Below, piece after piece: positions 45,353-53,755 of a DNA stretch of 64,000 nucleotides. Source of the DNA: an uncultured bacterium (lineage in GTDB: Bacteria; Bacillota; Clostridia; Lachnospirales; Lachnospiraceae). The DNA lies in the NCBI GenBank assembly GCA_947177425.1, contig CAMWUN010000011.1, forward strand, positions 1 to 64,000. Direction: 5' to 3'. Position 1 is the first letter of the stretch. Each line of letters opens with the position of its first letter. The notes beneath the pieces are model-generated. The model worked only from the letters and a program-made list of their open reading frames with translations. It was not told the DNA's origin and did no database searches. The translations under genes and the position numbers were made by a program.

Positions 45353-46846
45353 ATGAAGTGTCCCAATTGCGGGTATGAAATAACGGAAGGCTATCTCTAT
45401 TGTGAAAAATGTGGGATGGAAATCCAGATTGTTCCGGTTTTTGAACCGGAAATTGAAAACAGCATAACAGAAACTTTATCCACAGTTGCGGAAGAAATAG
45501 AAGGTAACAACTCCCTGAAAGAAGAAAAGGAGCCTGAGAACGGAGGTGTGTCCCGGGAACCTGTCTCCACAGGAAGCGGAAACGGCAGAAAGAAAAAGTC
45601 CGGCGCCTCGCGTGGGGGGTGGGGAAAGGGCTGCCTGCTGCCCAGCCTTACCACTTTTATTGCAGTGACCATAGCGGCCGCTTTCGCCGCGGTATACCTG
45701 TATCACAGGTATTCTGTCAATTATCAGATAGAAAGGGCAAGATACTATGCCCAGATGAAGGATTATGAAAAAGCTGTGGAATATCTGGAAAATGCCAGAG
45801 AGCTTAAGGCAGATTCCCCGGAAATTGTCCTGATGGAATCCAATTATTATTACCATATGGGAGATAAGCAGGCGGCTGCAAATCTTTTGAACGGACTGAT
45901 TGAAAGAGGCCGGCTTACCGAGGAAGATAAAGCAAAGGCATATGAAAGCCTTATTACGATTTATGACGAAGAATCCAGATATGAGGAAATCAATGCCCTT
46001 CTTAAAAACAGCGGCGATGACAGTATTATAAACCATTACCAGCAGTATATGGCAATGGCGCCGGAGTTTGGATACATATCAGGAAGTTATGACGAGGTCA
46101 TTACATTAAAGATAAGCGCCAACACGACAGGGAATATTTACTATACTTTAGATGGGAGCGAGCCGGATACAACCAGCCAGGTCTACACGGCGCCCCTGTT
46201 TCTTGAGACAGGAGAATATCAGGTGGCGGCGGTTTTTGTCAATGAATATGGGATTAAAAGCGAAACGGCCAGAAACTGGTATGTAATAAACTTAACGGCG
46301 CCGGAACCGCCGGAACTGCTTTTGTACAGCGGGGAATATCATCAGCCTACAAAGATAGAAGTTATTGTACCAGAGGGCGGAACCGTTTACTATACAATGG
46401 ACGGCAGCAATCCCAGCGCAGACAGTCTGAAATATACAGAACCGGTAGCAATGCCCCTTGGAAGAACAAATTTTAAGTTTGTGACTATTTCCGATGAGGG
46501 GGTAGCCAGCGATGTGGTGAGCCGCAGCTTTAACTTTACACTGGAAACAGATGTGACAGTGCAGAGTGCAGTGAACAGCGTAATGACTGCCCTGTATAAC
46601 AGGGAAGTGCTTACGGATCTTCAGGGCCATTCCCCTGGGATTATGGGAAAATATGTTTTTAAGTATAATACTATTGTGGAAATTCCGGATTTAGGATATT
46701 ATTATATCTTAAATGAATACATAGAAAGCGAGACAGGTGTCCAGACCAAGACGGAACATCTCTACGCAGTGGAAGTGTACACAGGTGCTCCAAACAGGTT
46801 AATCTTTGATGAAAACGGACAGGCAGGCCTGATTTCCCTTCAGTAA
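45353..46846 (+). CDS. Zinc-ribbon, TPR and CHB_HEX-repeat membrane protein
   Basis: A 497-residue mosaic. A cytosolic zinc ribbon begins it (CPNCGYEITEGYLYCEKCGMEI), then an acidic/basic linker, one membrane helix (about 100-120, TTFIAVTIAAAFAAVYLYHR), a TPR-like helical region (about 126-225, YAQMKDYEKAVEYLENARELKADSPE) and two chitobiase/hexosaminidase C-terminal-type beta domains (GNIYYTLDGSEPDTTSQVYTAPLFL and GTVYYTMDGSNPSADSLKYTEPVAM). The C-terminal part is unique. It may sense or hold wall polymers outside while the ribbon faces the cytosol. No specific function is known. AGGGAGG lies before the ATG. Confidence 0.8.
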   Translation: MKCPNCGYEITEGYLYCEKCGMEIQIVPVFEPEIENSITETLSTVAEEIEGNNSLKEEKEPENGGVSREPVSTGSGNGRKKKSGASRGGWGKGCLLPSLTTFIAVTIAAAFAAVYLYHRYSVNYQIERARYYAQMKDYEKAVEYLENARELKADSPEIVLMESNYYYHMGDKQAAANLLNGLIERGRLTEEDKAKAYESLITIYDEESRYEEINALLKNSGDDSIINHYQQYMAMAPEFGYISGSYDEVITLKISANTTGNIYYTLDGSEPDTTSQVYTAPLFLETGEYQVAAVFVNEYGIKSETARNWYVINLTAPEPPELLLYSGEYHQPTKIEVIVPEGGTVYYTMDGSNPSADSLKYTEPVAMPLGRTNFKFVTISDEGVASDVVSRSFNFTLETDVTVQSAVNSVMTALYNREVLTDLQGHSPGIMGKYVFKYNTIVEIPDLGYYYILNEYIESETGVQTKTEHLYAVEVYTGAPNRLIFDENGQAGLISLQ

Positions 46847-46911
46847 GGGAGCAAAATTATGTTGATACTGCTATTTATATAAATATTTCAGGAACAGGAA
46901 AGGAATTAGAG

Positions 46912-47799
46912 ATGTACAAGATTTTAGAAGCAAAAGAGCTTGCCGCCAATATTTTTTATATGGTGGTGGAAGCAAAGCGTGTGGCAAAAGCATGCAGGCC
47001 GGGGCAGTTTGTTATTGTCAGGACGGATGCAGAAGCAGAGCGCATACCCCTTACAATCTGCGACTATGACCCGGAGAAAGGAACTGTGACGATTGTATTC
47101 CAGATTGTGGGTGCAGGGACACAGATGATGTCAGAACTGAAAGCAGGGGACGGCTTTCACGACTTTGTTGGTCCCTTGGGATGTCCTTCGGAGTTTGTGG
47201 GAGAAGATTTGGAGGAACTGAAAAAGAAAAAAATGCTGTTCGTGGCAGGCGGCGTGGGAACAGCCCCGGTTTATCCCCAGGTAAAATGGCTCCATGAAAA
47301 AGGCATTGAGGCTGATGTGATTGTAGGGGCAAAGACCAGGGATCTGCTGATTCTGGAAGAAGAGATGAAGGAAGTTTCAGGAAATCTGTATGTGACCACG
47401 GACGACGGTTCCTATGGAAGAAGCGGTATGGTGACGCAGACCATCACGGATTTGGTTAACGAGGGAAAGCATTATGATGTGTGCGTGGCTATCGGCCCCA
47501 TGATTATGATGAAGTTTGTGTGTAAACTTACAAAGGAACTGGAAATCCCCACGATTGTCAGCCTAAATCCAATTATGGTGGACGGAACCGGCATGTGCGG
47601 CGCCTGCCGTGTTACGGTCGGGGGCAAAGTTAAGTTTGCCTGTGTGGATGGCCCTGAATTTGACGGACACCAGGTGAACTTTGATGAGGCAATGCAGCGT
47701 CAGCAGATTTACAAGACGGCGGAAGGGCGTGCATTTTTGAAAGCAAAAGAAGGAGACACCCATCACGGCGGATGCGGAAATTGCGGAGGTGACAAATAA
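46912..47799 (+). CDS. nfnA: NfnA-like FAD/NAD-binding subunit
   Basis: The 295-residue protein is of the ferredoxin-NADP reductase type found in NfnAB, SudAB and dihydroorotate dehydrogenase electron-transfer subunits. It has the FAD part (CRPGQFVIVRTDAEAERIPLTICDYDPEKGTVTIVFQ), an NAD part (LFVAGGVGTAPVYPQVKWLHEKG) and a [2Fe-2S] site (DGTGMCGACRVTVGGKVKFACVDGPEFDGHQVNF). A short tail rich in Gly, His and Cys (HHGGCGNCGGDK) ends it. Its stop overlaps the ATG of the partner gene (TAATG). As a pair they are likely to couple NADH and reduced ferredoxin to NADP reduction. Confidence 0.88.
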   Translation: MYKILEAKELAANIFYMVVEAKRVAKACRPGQFVIVRTDAEAERIPLTICDYDPEKGTVTIVFQIVGAGTQMMSELKAGDGFHDFVGPLGCPSEFVGEDLEELKKKKMLFVAGGVGTAPVYPQVKWLHEKGIEADVIVGAKTRDLLILEEEMKEVSGNLYVTTDDGSYGRSGMVTQTITDLVNEGKHYDVCVAIGPMIMMKFVCKLTKELEIPTIVSLNPIMVDGTGMCGACRVTVGGKVKFACVDGPEFDGHQVNFDEAMQRQQIYKTAEGRAFLKAKEGDTHHGGCGNCGGDK

Positions 47800-49184
47800 T
47801 GGACGTGTTAAAGAAAGTCCCGGTACGGGAACAGGAAGCAAAGGTGCGGGCCGCCAATTTTGATGAGGTCTGCCTGGGATACAATAAAGAGGAAGCCATG
47901 GAGGAGGCCGCAAGGTGCATCAATTGTAAAAATGCACAATGCATCAAGGGATGTCCTGTCTCCATCAATATTCCCGGTTTTATTGAAAAGGTAAAGGACG
48001 GGGATGTGGAAGGGGCTTATCAGGTAATAAGCGAAGCTTCTGCCCTTCCGGCTGTATGCGGACGTGTGTGCCCCCAGGAAAGCCAGTGTGAAGGCAAATG
48101 CATCAGAGGGATTAAAGGTGAACCTGTTTCCATCGGCAAGTTAGAGCGTTTCGTTGCGGACTGGGCAGGTGAAAACGGTATTAAGCCCCGTGGAGCCGAA
48201 AAGAAGAACGGCAAAAAGGCGGCGGTAATCGGTTCCGGTCCCGCAGGTCTTACCTGTGCAGGGGATCTGGCTAAAATGGGATATGAGGTGACGATTTTCG
48301 AGGCTCTTCATGAACCAGGGGGCGTGCTGGTATATGGGATTCCCGAATTCCGTCTTCCCAAGGAAAAAGTGGTGGCTAAGGAAATTGAAAATGTGAAATC
48401 CCTTGGCGTAACCATTGAGACGAATGTGGTAGTCGGGAAATCCATTACCATTGACGAACTGCTTGAAGAAGAGGGATTCGACGCTGTGTTCATCGGTTCC
48501 GGGGCAGGGCTTCCCAAGTTTATGGGCATCCCCGGAGAGCAGGCCAACGGGGTATTTTCTGCCAATGAATACCTGACAAGAAGCAATCTGATGAAAGCCT
48601 TTGACGAGACATCCAATACGCCTATCATGAGAGGAAAAAAGGTAGCGGTTGTAGGAGGCGGAAATGTGGCTATGGATGCCGCAAGGACGGCCCTGCGGCT
48701 TGGGGCAGAAGTGCATATTGTGTACAGACGCAGCGAGGAAGAACTGCCTGCCCGTGTGGAGGAAGTACATCATGCCAAAGAGGAAGGGATTATTTTCGAC
48801 CTTCTCACCAATCCGGTGGAAGTTCTTGAAGATGAAAAAGGATGGGTGTGCGGTATCCGCTGTATCAGAATGGAATTAGGAGAGCCTGACGAGTCTGGAA
48901 GAAGACGTCCTGTGGAGGTTCCCGGTTCAGAATTTGTGATTGATGTGGACACCGTTATCATGTCCCTTGGAACATCCCCCAATCCGCTTATTTCTTCCAC
49001 CACCAGAGGACTGGATGTCAATAAGTGGAAATGCATAGTGGCGGAGGAAGAATCTGGTAAAACTTCCAAAGAAGGAGTATATGCAGGCGGGGACGCTGTA
49101 ACAGGGGCGGCAACCGTTATTCTTGCCATGGGCGCAGGCCGTGCCGGCGCTAAGGGCATCGACGAATATCTGAAAAATAAATAA
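47799..49184 (+). CDS. nfnB: NfnB-like (glutamate synthase small-subunit type) oxidoreductase
   Basis: The 461-residue protein has N-terminal Cys clusters for two [4Fe-4S] centres (CINCKNAQCIKGCPVSINIPGF and CGRVCPQESQCEGKCIRG), an FAD site (VIGSGPAGLTCAGDLAKMGYEVTIFEALHEPGGVL) and an NADP site (VAVVGGGNVAMDAARTALRLGAEVHIVYRRSEEELPAR). This is the GltA/homotetrameric GOGAT small-subunit family, to which NfnB belongs. The partner NfnA-like gene overlaps its start, which favours NADH-dependent reduced ferredoxin:NADP oxidoreductase over a glutamate synthase. A sulphide dehydrogenase (SudAB) reading is the alternative. Confidence 0.9.
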   Translation: MDVLKKVPVREQEAKVRAANFDEVCLGYNKEEAMEEAARCINCKNAQCIKGCPVSINIPGFIEKVKDGDVEGAYQVISEASALPAVCGRVCPQESQCEGKCIRGIKGEPVSIGKLERFVADWAGENGIKPRGAEKKNGKKAAVIGSGPAGLTCAGDLAKMGYEVTIFEALHEPGGVLVYGIPEFRLPKEKVVAKEIENVKSLGVTIETNVVVGKSITIDELLEEEGFDAVFIGSGAGLPKFMGIPGEQANGVFSANEYLTRSNLMKAFDETSNTPIMRGKKVAVVGGGNVAMDAARTALRLGAEVHIVYRRSEEELPARVEEVHHAKEEGIIFDLLTNPVEVLEDEKGWVCGIRCIRMELGEPDESGRRRPVEVPGSEFVIDVDTVIMSLGTSPNPLISSTTRGLDVNKWKCIVAEEESGKTSKEGVYAGGDAVTGAATVILAMGAGRAGAKGIDEYLKNK

Positions 49185-49197
49185 GCTAAAACGCCAG

Positions 49198-49247
49198 AGT
49201 GCCGGAATCCGTGTATATTTTATAATAGCCCTGTTCCGGCACTTTTT
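49198..49247 (+). terminator. Terminator after the NfnAB-like pair
   Basis: AGTGCCGGAA (49198-49207) pairs perfectly with TTCCGGCACT (49234-49243), followed by TTTT. The loop is 26 bases, longer than usual. Confidence 0.75.
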
Positions 49248-49321
49248 AAAAACTAAGAAAATATTAATACTTTTTATATAGGAAATTAAATTATTTATTG
49301 TATAGTGAAGGAGACATGGAA

Positions 49322-49621
49322 ATGGTCAGTCATATAGTACTTTGGAACTTAAATGAAGATTTGACACAGCAGGCGAAAAAGGAAGCGGCCCTCGAGATAA
49401 AGAAAAGACTGGAGGCTGTTGCTGGGATGGTGGAAGGTGTGATATCCCTTAAAGTGGTAATCAATGAGCTGGATTCCAGCAATAAAGATATTGCCCTTAT
49501 CTCAAGGTTTGAATCCGTGGAAGCCCTGAAAGCCTATCAGATTTCTCCTGCCCATGTGGAAGCAGGAAAATATGTAGGCAGCGTGACAAATGGCAGATGC
49601 TGCATTGACTATGAGGAGTGA
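49322..49621 (+). CDS. Dabb-family small protein
   Basis: The 99-residue protein reads MVSHIVLWNLNEDLTQQAKKEAALEIKKRLEAVAGMVEGVISLKVVIN and SRFESVEALKAYQISPAHVEAGKYV, a dimeric alpha-beta barrel (stress-responsive A/B barrel, Dabb). Members are small ligand-binding or detoxifying proteins with little defined function. ATG 49322 is eight bases after GAAGGAG; an earlier ATG at 49316 is too close to it. The gene runs into the following MORN gene (GAGGAGTGAAAATG), so they are co-translated. Confidence 0.85.
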   Translation: MVSHIVLWNLNEDLTQQAKKEAALEIKKRLEAVAGMVEGVISLKVVINELDSSNKDIALISRFESVEALKAYQISPAHVEAGKYVGSVTNGRCCIDYEE

Positions 49622-49623
49622 AA

Positions 49624-50715
49624 ATGAAGAAGTTATTTGAGGAAGATGACGATGAAATGCATGGAATGGACAAAGCAGGAATACTGGTGAAGGTGATTCC
49701 TTTTGTCCTGATTATCATAATTCTTGCCATCACGCTGGCTGTGGGAAAAATAAAAGAAGATTCACCGGAGGACTTACAGCAGAGCATCATGGACTATGCG
49801 GACGAAAACCGGGGAGAAAACGGGCCGGATATTGCAGTCAATGCCGGGGTCTCCAATGTCAGTACCCCGGCCCCCCAGGAGACAGATACGGAAAACAAAG
49901 AGGAACAGTCTTCGGAAGAAACGGAGATGAAGCCGGAAGAGGAAAAGACAGGAAGTGCAAAGCAGGAGGAAAATGCCGTCTCCACAAGTCCCACTCCTTA
50001 TAAGGAGGCCATGAAGCCCGGAAAGACCGATTACAGTAAGATAGAGTTTCATCAGGACGAACAGCTTAAGGACATGATGGCATACTGGGCGGATAATAAT
50101 ATGAAGGCTATCAATGACCTTGTTTATCTGAATCATTACCTTGCCATGTCCTGGAGCCTTAGAGGAACCAGCAATTTTTATTACTATGGGGATATCAACG
50201 CAAATGGACAGCCTCATGGAAAAGGAGTTGCCGTATATGCGGACAATCAGTATTATTATGGCGACTGGGCTGACGGTGTAAGAAGTGGAAACGGCACATG
50301 GATGCATTTTCATATCCATTTAACGCCCAACGAAAATGATCTTTACACCTGCCATCAGTATTCAGGAAGCTGGGCAGGGGATCTGCCAGAAGGGGAAGGG
50401 TCAGAGCATTATGATTTTGACATGTCCCTTGTAACGGGAAATGACGGTTATACGGCAAACCTTATTGGAAGCTATGCGGCAGGGCTTGTGAACGGGGACT
50501 TTTACCTGACCAACATTTATGCAGACGGGACATCCAGGGAATGGGAAGCAAAGGCTGACCACGGCTCCTGGGTTTACCAGAATGACAATAAGGATAAAAA
50601 AGGAAACAGGACAATACACGTGGAAATCGGAAACGATGATAATTATATCTGGATGAATCCCAGGAATAATGTCAATATCGGGGTGCCCTGTCTTTTGTCG
50701 AAATATAAAAACTAG
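49624..50715 (+). CDS. Membrane-anchored MORN-repeat protein
   Basis: The 363-residue protein has one N-terminal membrane helix (about 22-44, ILVKVIPFVLIIIILAITLAVGKI), a long acidic Ser/Thr/Pro/Glu-rich linker (about 45-125), then an extracellular part with MORN-like repeats (YYYYGDINANGQPHGKGVAVYADNQYYYGDWADGVRSGNGTW, and related GSWAGDLPEGEG, GSYAAGLVNGDF). MORN repeats bind lipids, wall material or proteins. It overlaps the Dabb gene and precedes another anchored zinc-ribbon protein. No function can be fixed. Confidence 0.8.
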   Translation: MKKLFEEDDDEMHGMDKAGILVKVIPFVLIIIILAITLAVGKIKEDSPEDLQQSIMDYADENRGENGPDIAVNAGVSNVSTPAPQETDTENKEEQSSEETEMKPEEEKTGSAKQEENAVSTSPTPYKEAMKPGKTDYSKIEFHQDEQLKDMMAYWADNNMKAINDLVYLNHYLAMSWSLRGTSNFYYYGDINANGQPHGKGVAVYADNQYYYGDWADGVRSGNGTWMHFHIHLTPNENDLYTCHQYSGSWAGDLPEGEGSEHYDFDMSLVTGNDGYTANLIGSYAAGLVNGDFYLTNIYADGTSREWEAKADHGSWVYQNDNKDKKGNRTIHVEIGNDDNYIWMNPRNNVNIGVPCLLSKYKN

Positions 50716-50773
50716 TGGAAACCTTTGCCGATCCGTAGTAAAATAACAGGGGGAGGGTAAAGGAGGTATCATT

Positions 50774-51505
50774 ATGGCATGGTGTCCTAAATGCAAAAGT
50801 GAGTATGTGGAGGGCATTAAGGTATGTGCAGACTGCGGCTGTGAACTGGTGGACGAGTTGACAGAAAGTGATGGGAATGGGAAGGAAAACCTGCATCCAT
50901 TTATGCAGATGCCAGATATGGAAGAGAGGATGTCATCTGCTTTGTATGCAGAAGGTGGTGTCTGCCAGGAGCAGGATATGTCTGAGGAAGAGGAGATACA
51001 GAAAGAAGATGATTCTGTCCACAGATATGTTCCTGTATATATGAATAATGAAGAGCGGGCGCAGGAGAACCGTTCCTCGGCCTACACGCTCCTTACAGTG
51101 GGCACTATAGGCATGATACTGATTATTCTGTTTTTCACCGGAGTGATTGATATAGGCATGTCCCTTATCAATAAATACATGGTCAGCGGCGTGATGGGGG
51201 TTCTCTTTATTCTCTTTATCATCATGGGAATTGTGTCTATGAAAAATTCCAGAATCCTTTGGAAGAAAGCCGGCAAAGAAAATAATCTTACCATGGAAAT
51301 CAAAAAGTGGTGTCTGGGAAACCTGAATAAGGAAGAAATTGACAGCATGCTGGCTATTGAGGAGCTGCCGGAAGAACTTAAATATTTCCAGCGTTTTGAA
51401 TATGTGAAAAACGCAGTCCAGAAGCAGTTTGTAAATTTGGATGAGGGATATCTGGACCGGCTTGTGGAAGAAACCTACCCGGACATTTTTGAGAAAGATC
51501 TATAA
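50774..51505 (+). CDS. Zinc-ribbon membrane protein
   Basis: The 243-residue protein has an N-terminal zinc ribbon (MAWCPKCKSEYVEGIKVCADCGCELVDEL), an acidic linker and two adjacent membrane helices (about 98-118, TLLTVGTIGMILIILFFTGVI, and 132-153, VSGVMGVLFILFIIMGIVSM), with a soluble helical C-terminus. The zinc ribbon resembles those of clostridial DUF2007-like or phage-holin-like membrane proteins. Function unknown. AAAGGAGG precedes the ATG. rlmH follows after three bases. Confidence 0.75.
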   Translation: MAWCPKCKSEYVEGIKVCADCGCELVDELTESDGNGKENLHPFMQMPDMEERMSSALYAEGGVCQEQDMSEEEEIQKEDDSVHRYVPVYMNNEERAQENRSSAYTLLTVGTIGMILIILFFTGVIDIGMSLINKYMVSGVMGVLFILFIIMGIVSMKNSRILWKKAGKENNLTMEIKKWCLGNLNKEEIDSMLAIEELPEELKYFQRFEYVKNAVQKQFVNLDEGYLDRLVEETYPDIFEKDL

Positions 51506-51508
51506 TTA

Positions 51509-51988
51509 ATGAAAATAACCATAATCTGCGTTGGGAAAATAAAAGAAGATTTTTACAGGAAAGCGGTTTTGGAATATGAAAAGCGCCTTGGAAGGTACTG
51601 TCGCCTGGAAGTCATTGAGGTTCAGGATGAAAAGACCCCTGACCATGCAGGCCCGGCCTTAGAAGAACAGATTAAAGAAAAAGAAGCAGAAAGAATATTA
51701 AAACACATCAAAGAGGATGCCTATGTGTTTACGCTGGAAATACAGGGGACGAAACCTGATTCGGTATCCTTTGCAAATCAGTTGAATCAATTGGCAGTTC
51801 AGGGAACCAGCCATATCCAGTTTATCATCGGCGGTTCCCTTGGACTGCATCAGAGCGTGTCCAAAGTATCCAGACAGGCAGTAAGTTTTTCCAATATGAC
51901 TTTTCCCCACCAGTTAATGCGCGTAATTTTGCTGGAGCAGATTTACAGATGCTTCCGTATTATTAAGGGGGAACCCTATCACAAGTGA
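51509..51988 (+). CDS. rlmH: 23S rRNA pseudouridine-1915 N3-methyltransferase
   Basis: The 159-residue SPOUT methyltransferase has KITIICVGKIKEDFYRKAVLEYEKRLGRYC at the start and the SAM-knot region FIIGGSLGLHQSVSKVSRQAVSFSNMTFPHQLMRVILLEQIYRCFRIIKGEPYHK at the end, the family signature. It methylates helix 69 of 23S rRNA in the 70S ribosome. It begins three bases after the previous stop without a strong ribosome binding site, so it may depend on translation of its neighbour. Confidence 0.97.
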   Translation: MKITIICVGKIKEDFYRKAVLEYEKRLGRYCRLEVIEVQDEKTPDHAGPALEEQIKEKEAERILKHIKEDAYVFTLEIQGTKPDSVSFANQLNQLAVQGTSHIQFIIGGSLGLHQSVSKVSRQAVSFSNMTFPHQLMRVILLEQIYRCFRIIKGEPYHK

Positions 51989-52040
51989 GAGCGAAAAGGA
52001 ACGGAAAGCAGATTATGATGCGGAAGTATGGAGGTTTTGT

Positions 52041-53345
52041 ATGAGGATGTATGATTTGATCATGAAAAAGAGAAACGGAGGCGCTCTTTCAAAGGAAGAA
52101 ATTGACTTTATGGTTGAGGGCTACACAAAAGGAGATATCCCTGATTACCAGATGTCGGCCATGATGATGGCTGTGTATTTCGTAGGAATGAATGCAGAGG
52201 AGACTTTGCATCTTACCATGGCTATGGCCCAAAGCGGGGATATGCTGGATTTGTCAGGAATTCAGGGAATAAAGGTGGATAAGCACAGCACCGGGGGCGT
52301 AGGTGATAAGACCTCTCTGGCGCTTGCGCCCATGACGGCGGCATGCGGCGTAAAGATTGCCAAAATGAGTGGAAGAGGACTTGGACATACCGGGGGAACC
52401 ATTGACAAACTGGAAAGTTTTGAAGGATTTTCCACGGCCATTTCCACAGAGACTTTTATTCGGAATGTGAATGATATCGGCATTGCCATTATGGGGCAGA
52501 CAAAAGAACTTGCCCCTGCAGATAAATTATTGTATGCCTTAAGGGATGTGACGGCAACCGTTGACAACATGTCCCTGATCGCATCCTCCATTATGAGCAA
52601 AAAGCTTGCGGCAGGGGCGGACGCCATTGTGCTTGACGTAAAGACAGGAAGCGGCGCTTTTATGAAGCAGGAGAAGGATGCCTTCGGCCTGGCAAAAGAG
52701 ATGGTCCAGATTGGCAAAAATGCAGGACGCAATACCATTGCCGTGGTGTCAGACATGGACCAGCCTTTAGGCAGGGCAGTGGGAAATGCCCTGGAGGTGA
52801 AGGAAGCCATAGAAACATTAAAAGGAAAAGGCCCGGAAGACTTTACGGAACTCTGCCTTACCTTAGGCTCCCTGATGCTGTGTCTTGCAGGATGTGCACG
52901 GACACAGGAAGAGGGAAGAGAAATGCTTAAAAAATCTATAGCCGATGGTAGCGCTCTCGATAAGCTGGCAGAATTTGTGAAGGCCCAGGGAGGGAATGAG
53001 AAAATGGTCTATGACACCTCCCTTTTGCCTGCGGCCCGGATTGTAGAACCGCTCCCTGCCCCGAAGGAAGGCTATATCGAAAAGCTTGTCTGCGATGAAG
53101 TGGGAATCTGCTCTCTGATTTTAGGGGGCGGAAGGGAGACGAAAGAAAGCGCCATTGACCTGTCTGTAGGAATTGTTCTTGAAAAAAAGGTGGGAGATTA
53201 CGTAAAGAAAGGCGATGTGCTGGCCGTACTTCATGCCAATGACAGGGAAAAACTAAAGGAGGCCTCAAACCGCCTTCTTTTGGCCTATCAGATAGGGGAA
53301 AAAGAAACAAAAGAAGGCCCGGTGATAGTTGGTATTGTAAAATAA
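52041..53345 (+). CDS. pdp: Pyrimidine-nucleoside phosphorylase
   Basis: The 434-residue enzyme splits uridine or thymidine with phosphate. The family signature KHSTGGVGDKTSLALAPMTAACGVKIAKMSGRGLGHTGGTIDKLES is intact, with phosphate-binding KTGSGAFMK and a C-terminal lipoyl-like domain (IVLEKKVGDYVKKGDVLAVLHAND). GGAGG lies six bases before the ATG. It stands alone between rlmH and the sporulation block; its length is normal for the family. Confidence 0.95.
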   Translation: MRMYDLIMKKRNGGALSKEEIDFMVEGYTKGDIPDYQMSAMMMAVYFVGMNAEETLHLTMAMAQSGDMLDLSGIQGIKVDKHSTGGVGDKTSLALAPMTAACGVKIAKMSGRGLGHTGGTIDKLESFEGFSTAISTETFIRNVNDIGIAIMGQTKELAPADKLLYALRDVTATVDNMSLIASSIMSKKLAAGADAIVLDVKTGSGAFMKQEKDAFGLAKEMVQIGKNAGRNTIAVVSDMDQPLGRAVGNALEVKEAIETLKGKGPEDFTELCLTLGSLMLCLAGCARTQEEGREMLKKSIADGSALDKLAEFVKAQGGNEKMVYDTSLLPAARIVEPLPAPKEGYIEKLVCDEVGICSLILGGGRETKESAIDLSVGIVLEKKVGDYVKKGDVLAVLHANDREKLKEASNRLLLAYQIGEKETKEGPVIVGIVK

Positions 53346-53392
53346 AACAATTCGTTAGGTATAGCCGGAAATTTTTTTTCATATAGTATGAT

Positions 53393-53728
53393 ATGAAAAA
53401 GATGAGGCATAAAATAAAAAGTAATTGGAACCAGACCAGAGAGGAAAGGGAAGATGCAAAGCGCTCTTCGGGGCGGGAACTTGTGGTAGAATCCTTAAAG
53501 CTTCCCAAGGACTCCCTTTTAGGGGCTTCTATTGTCACCCTGACGGGGAACACGGATGTCTTTGTGGAAAATTATAAGGGCATTATAGAATATACCAGCC
53601 AGATGATTCTTTTACAGGGGAAAACCTGTAAAATAGAGATCTGCGGCAGACGGCTGAATATCGTTTATTATACAAATGAGGATATGAAGATCAGCGGGTG
53701 GGTGGAAGCGGTCCGCTACTTTATGTAA
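53393..53728 (+). CDS. yqfC: Sporulation protein YqfC
   Basis: The 111-residue YabP/YqfC-family protein reads LPKDSLLGASIVTLTGNTDVFVENYKGIIEYTSQMILLQGKTCKIEICGRRLNIVYYTNEDMKISGWV. It is made in the mother cell during sporulation in Bacillus (sigma-E regulon). Here the start lies only about six bases after a promoter-like CATATAGT (53380-53387) and has no ribosome binding site, so a leaderless message or a start at the second ATG (53402) is possible. It is followed by yqfD as usual. Confidence 0.9.
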   Translation: MKKMRHKIKSNWNQTREEREDAKRSSGRELVVESLKLPKDSLLGASIVTLTGNTDVFVENYKGIIEYTSQMILLQGKTCKIEICGRRLNIVYYTNEDMKISGWVEAVRYFM

Positions 53729-53755
53729 AGAAAGAAAAAATTTGCGGGGTGCGTT

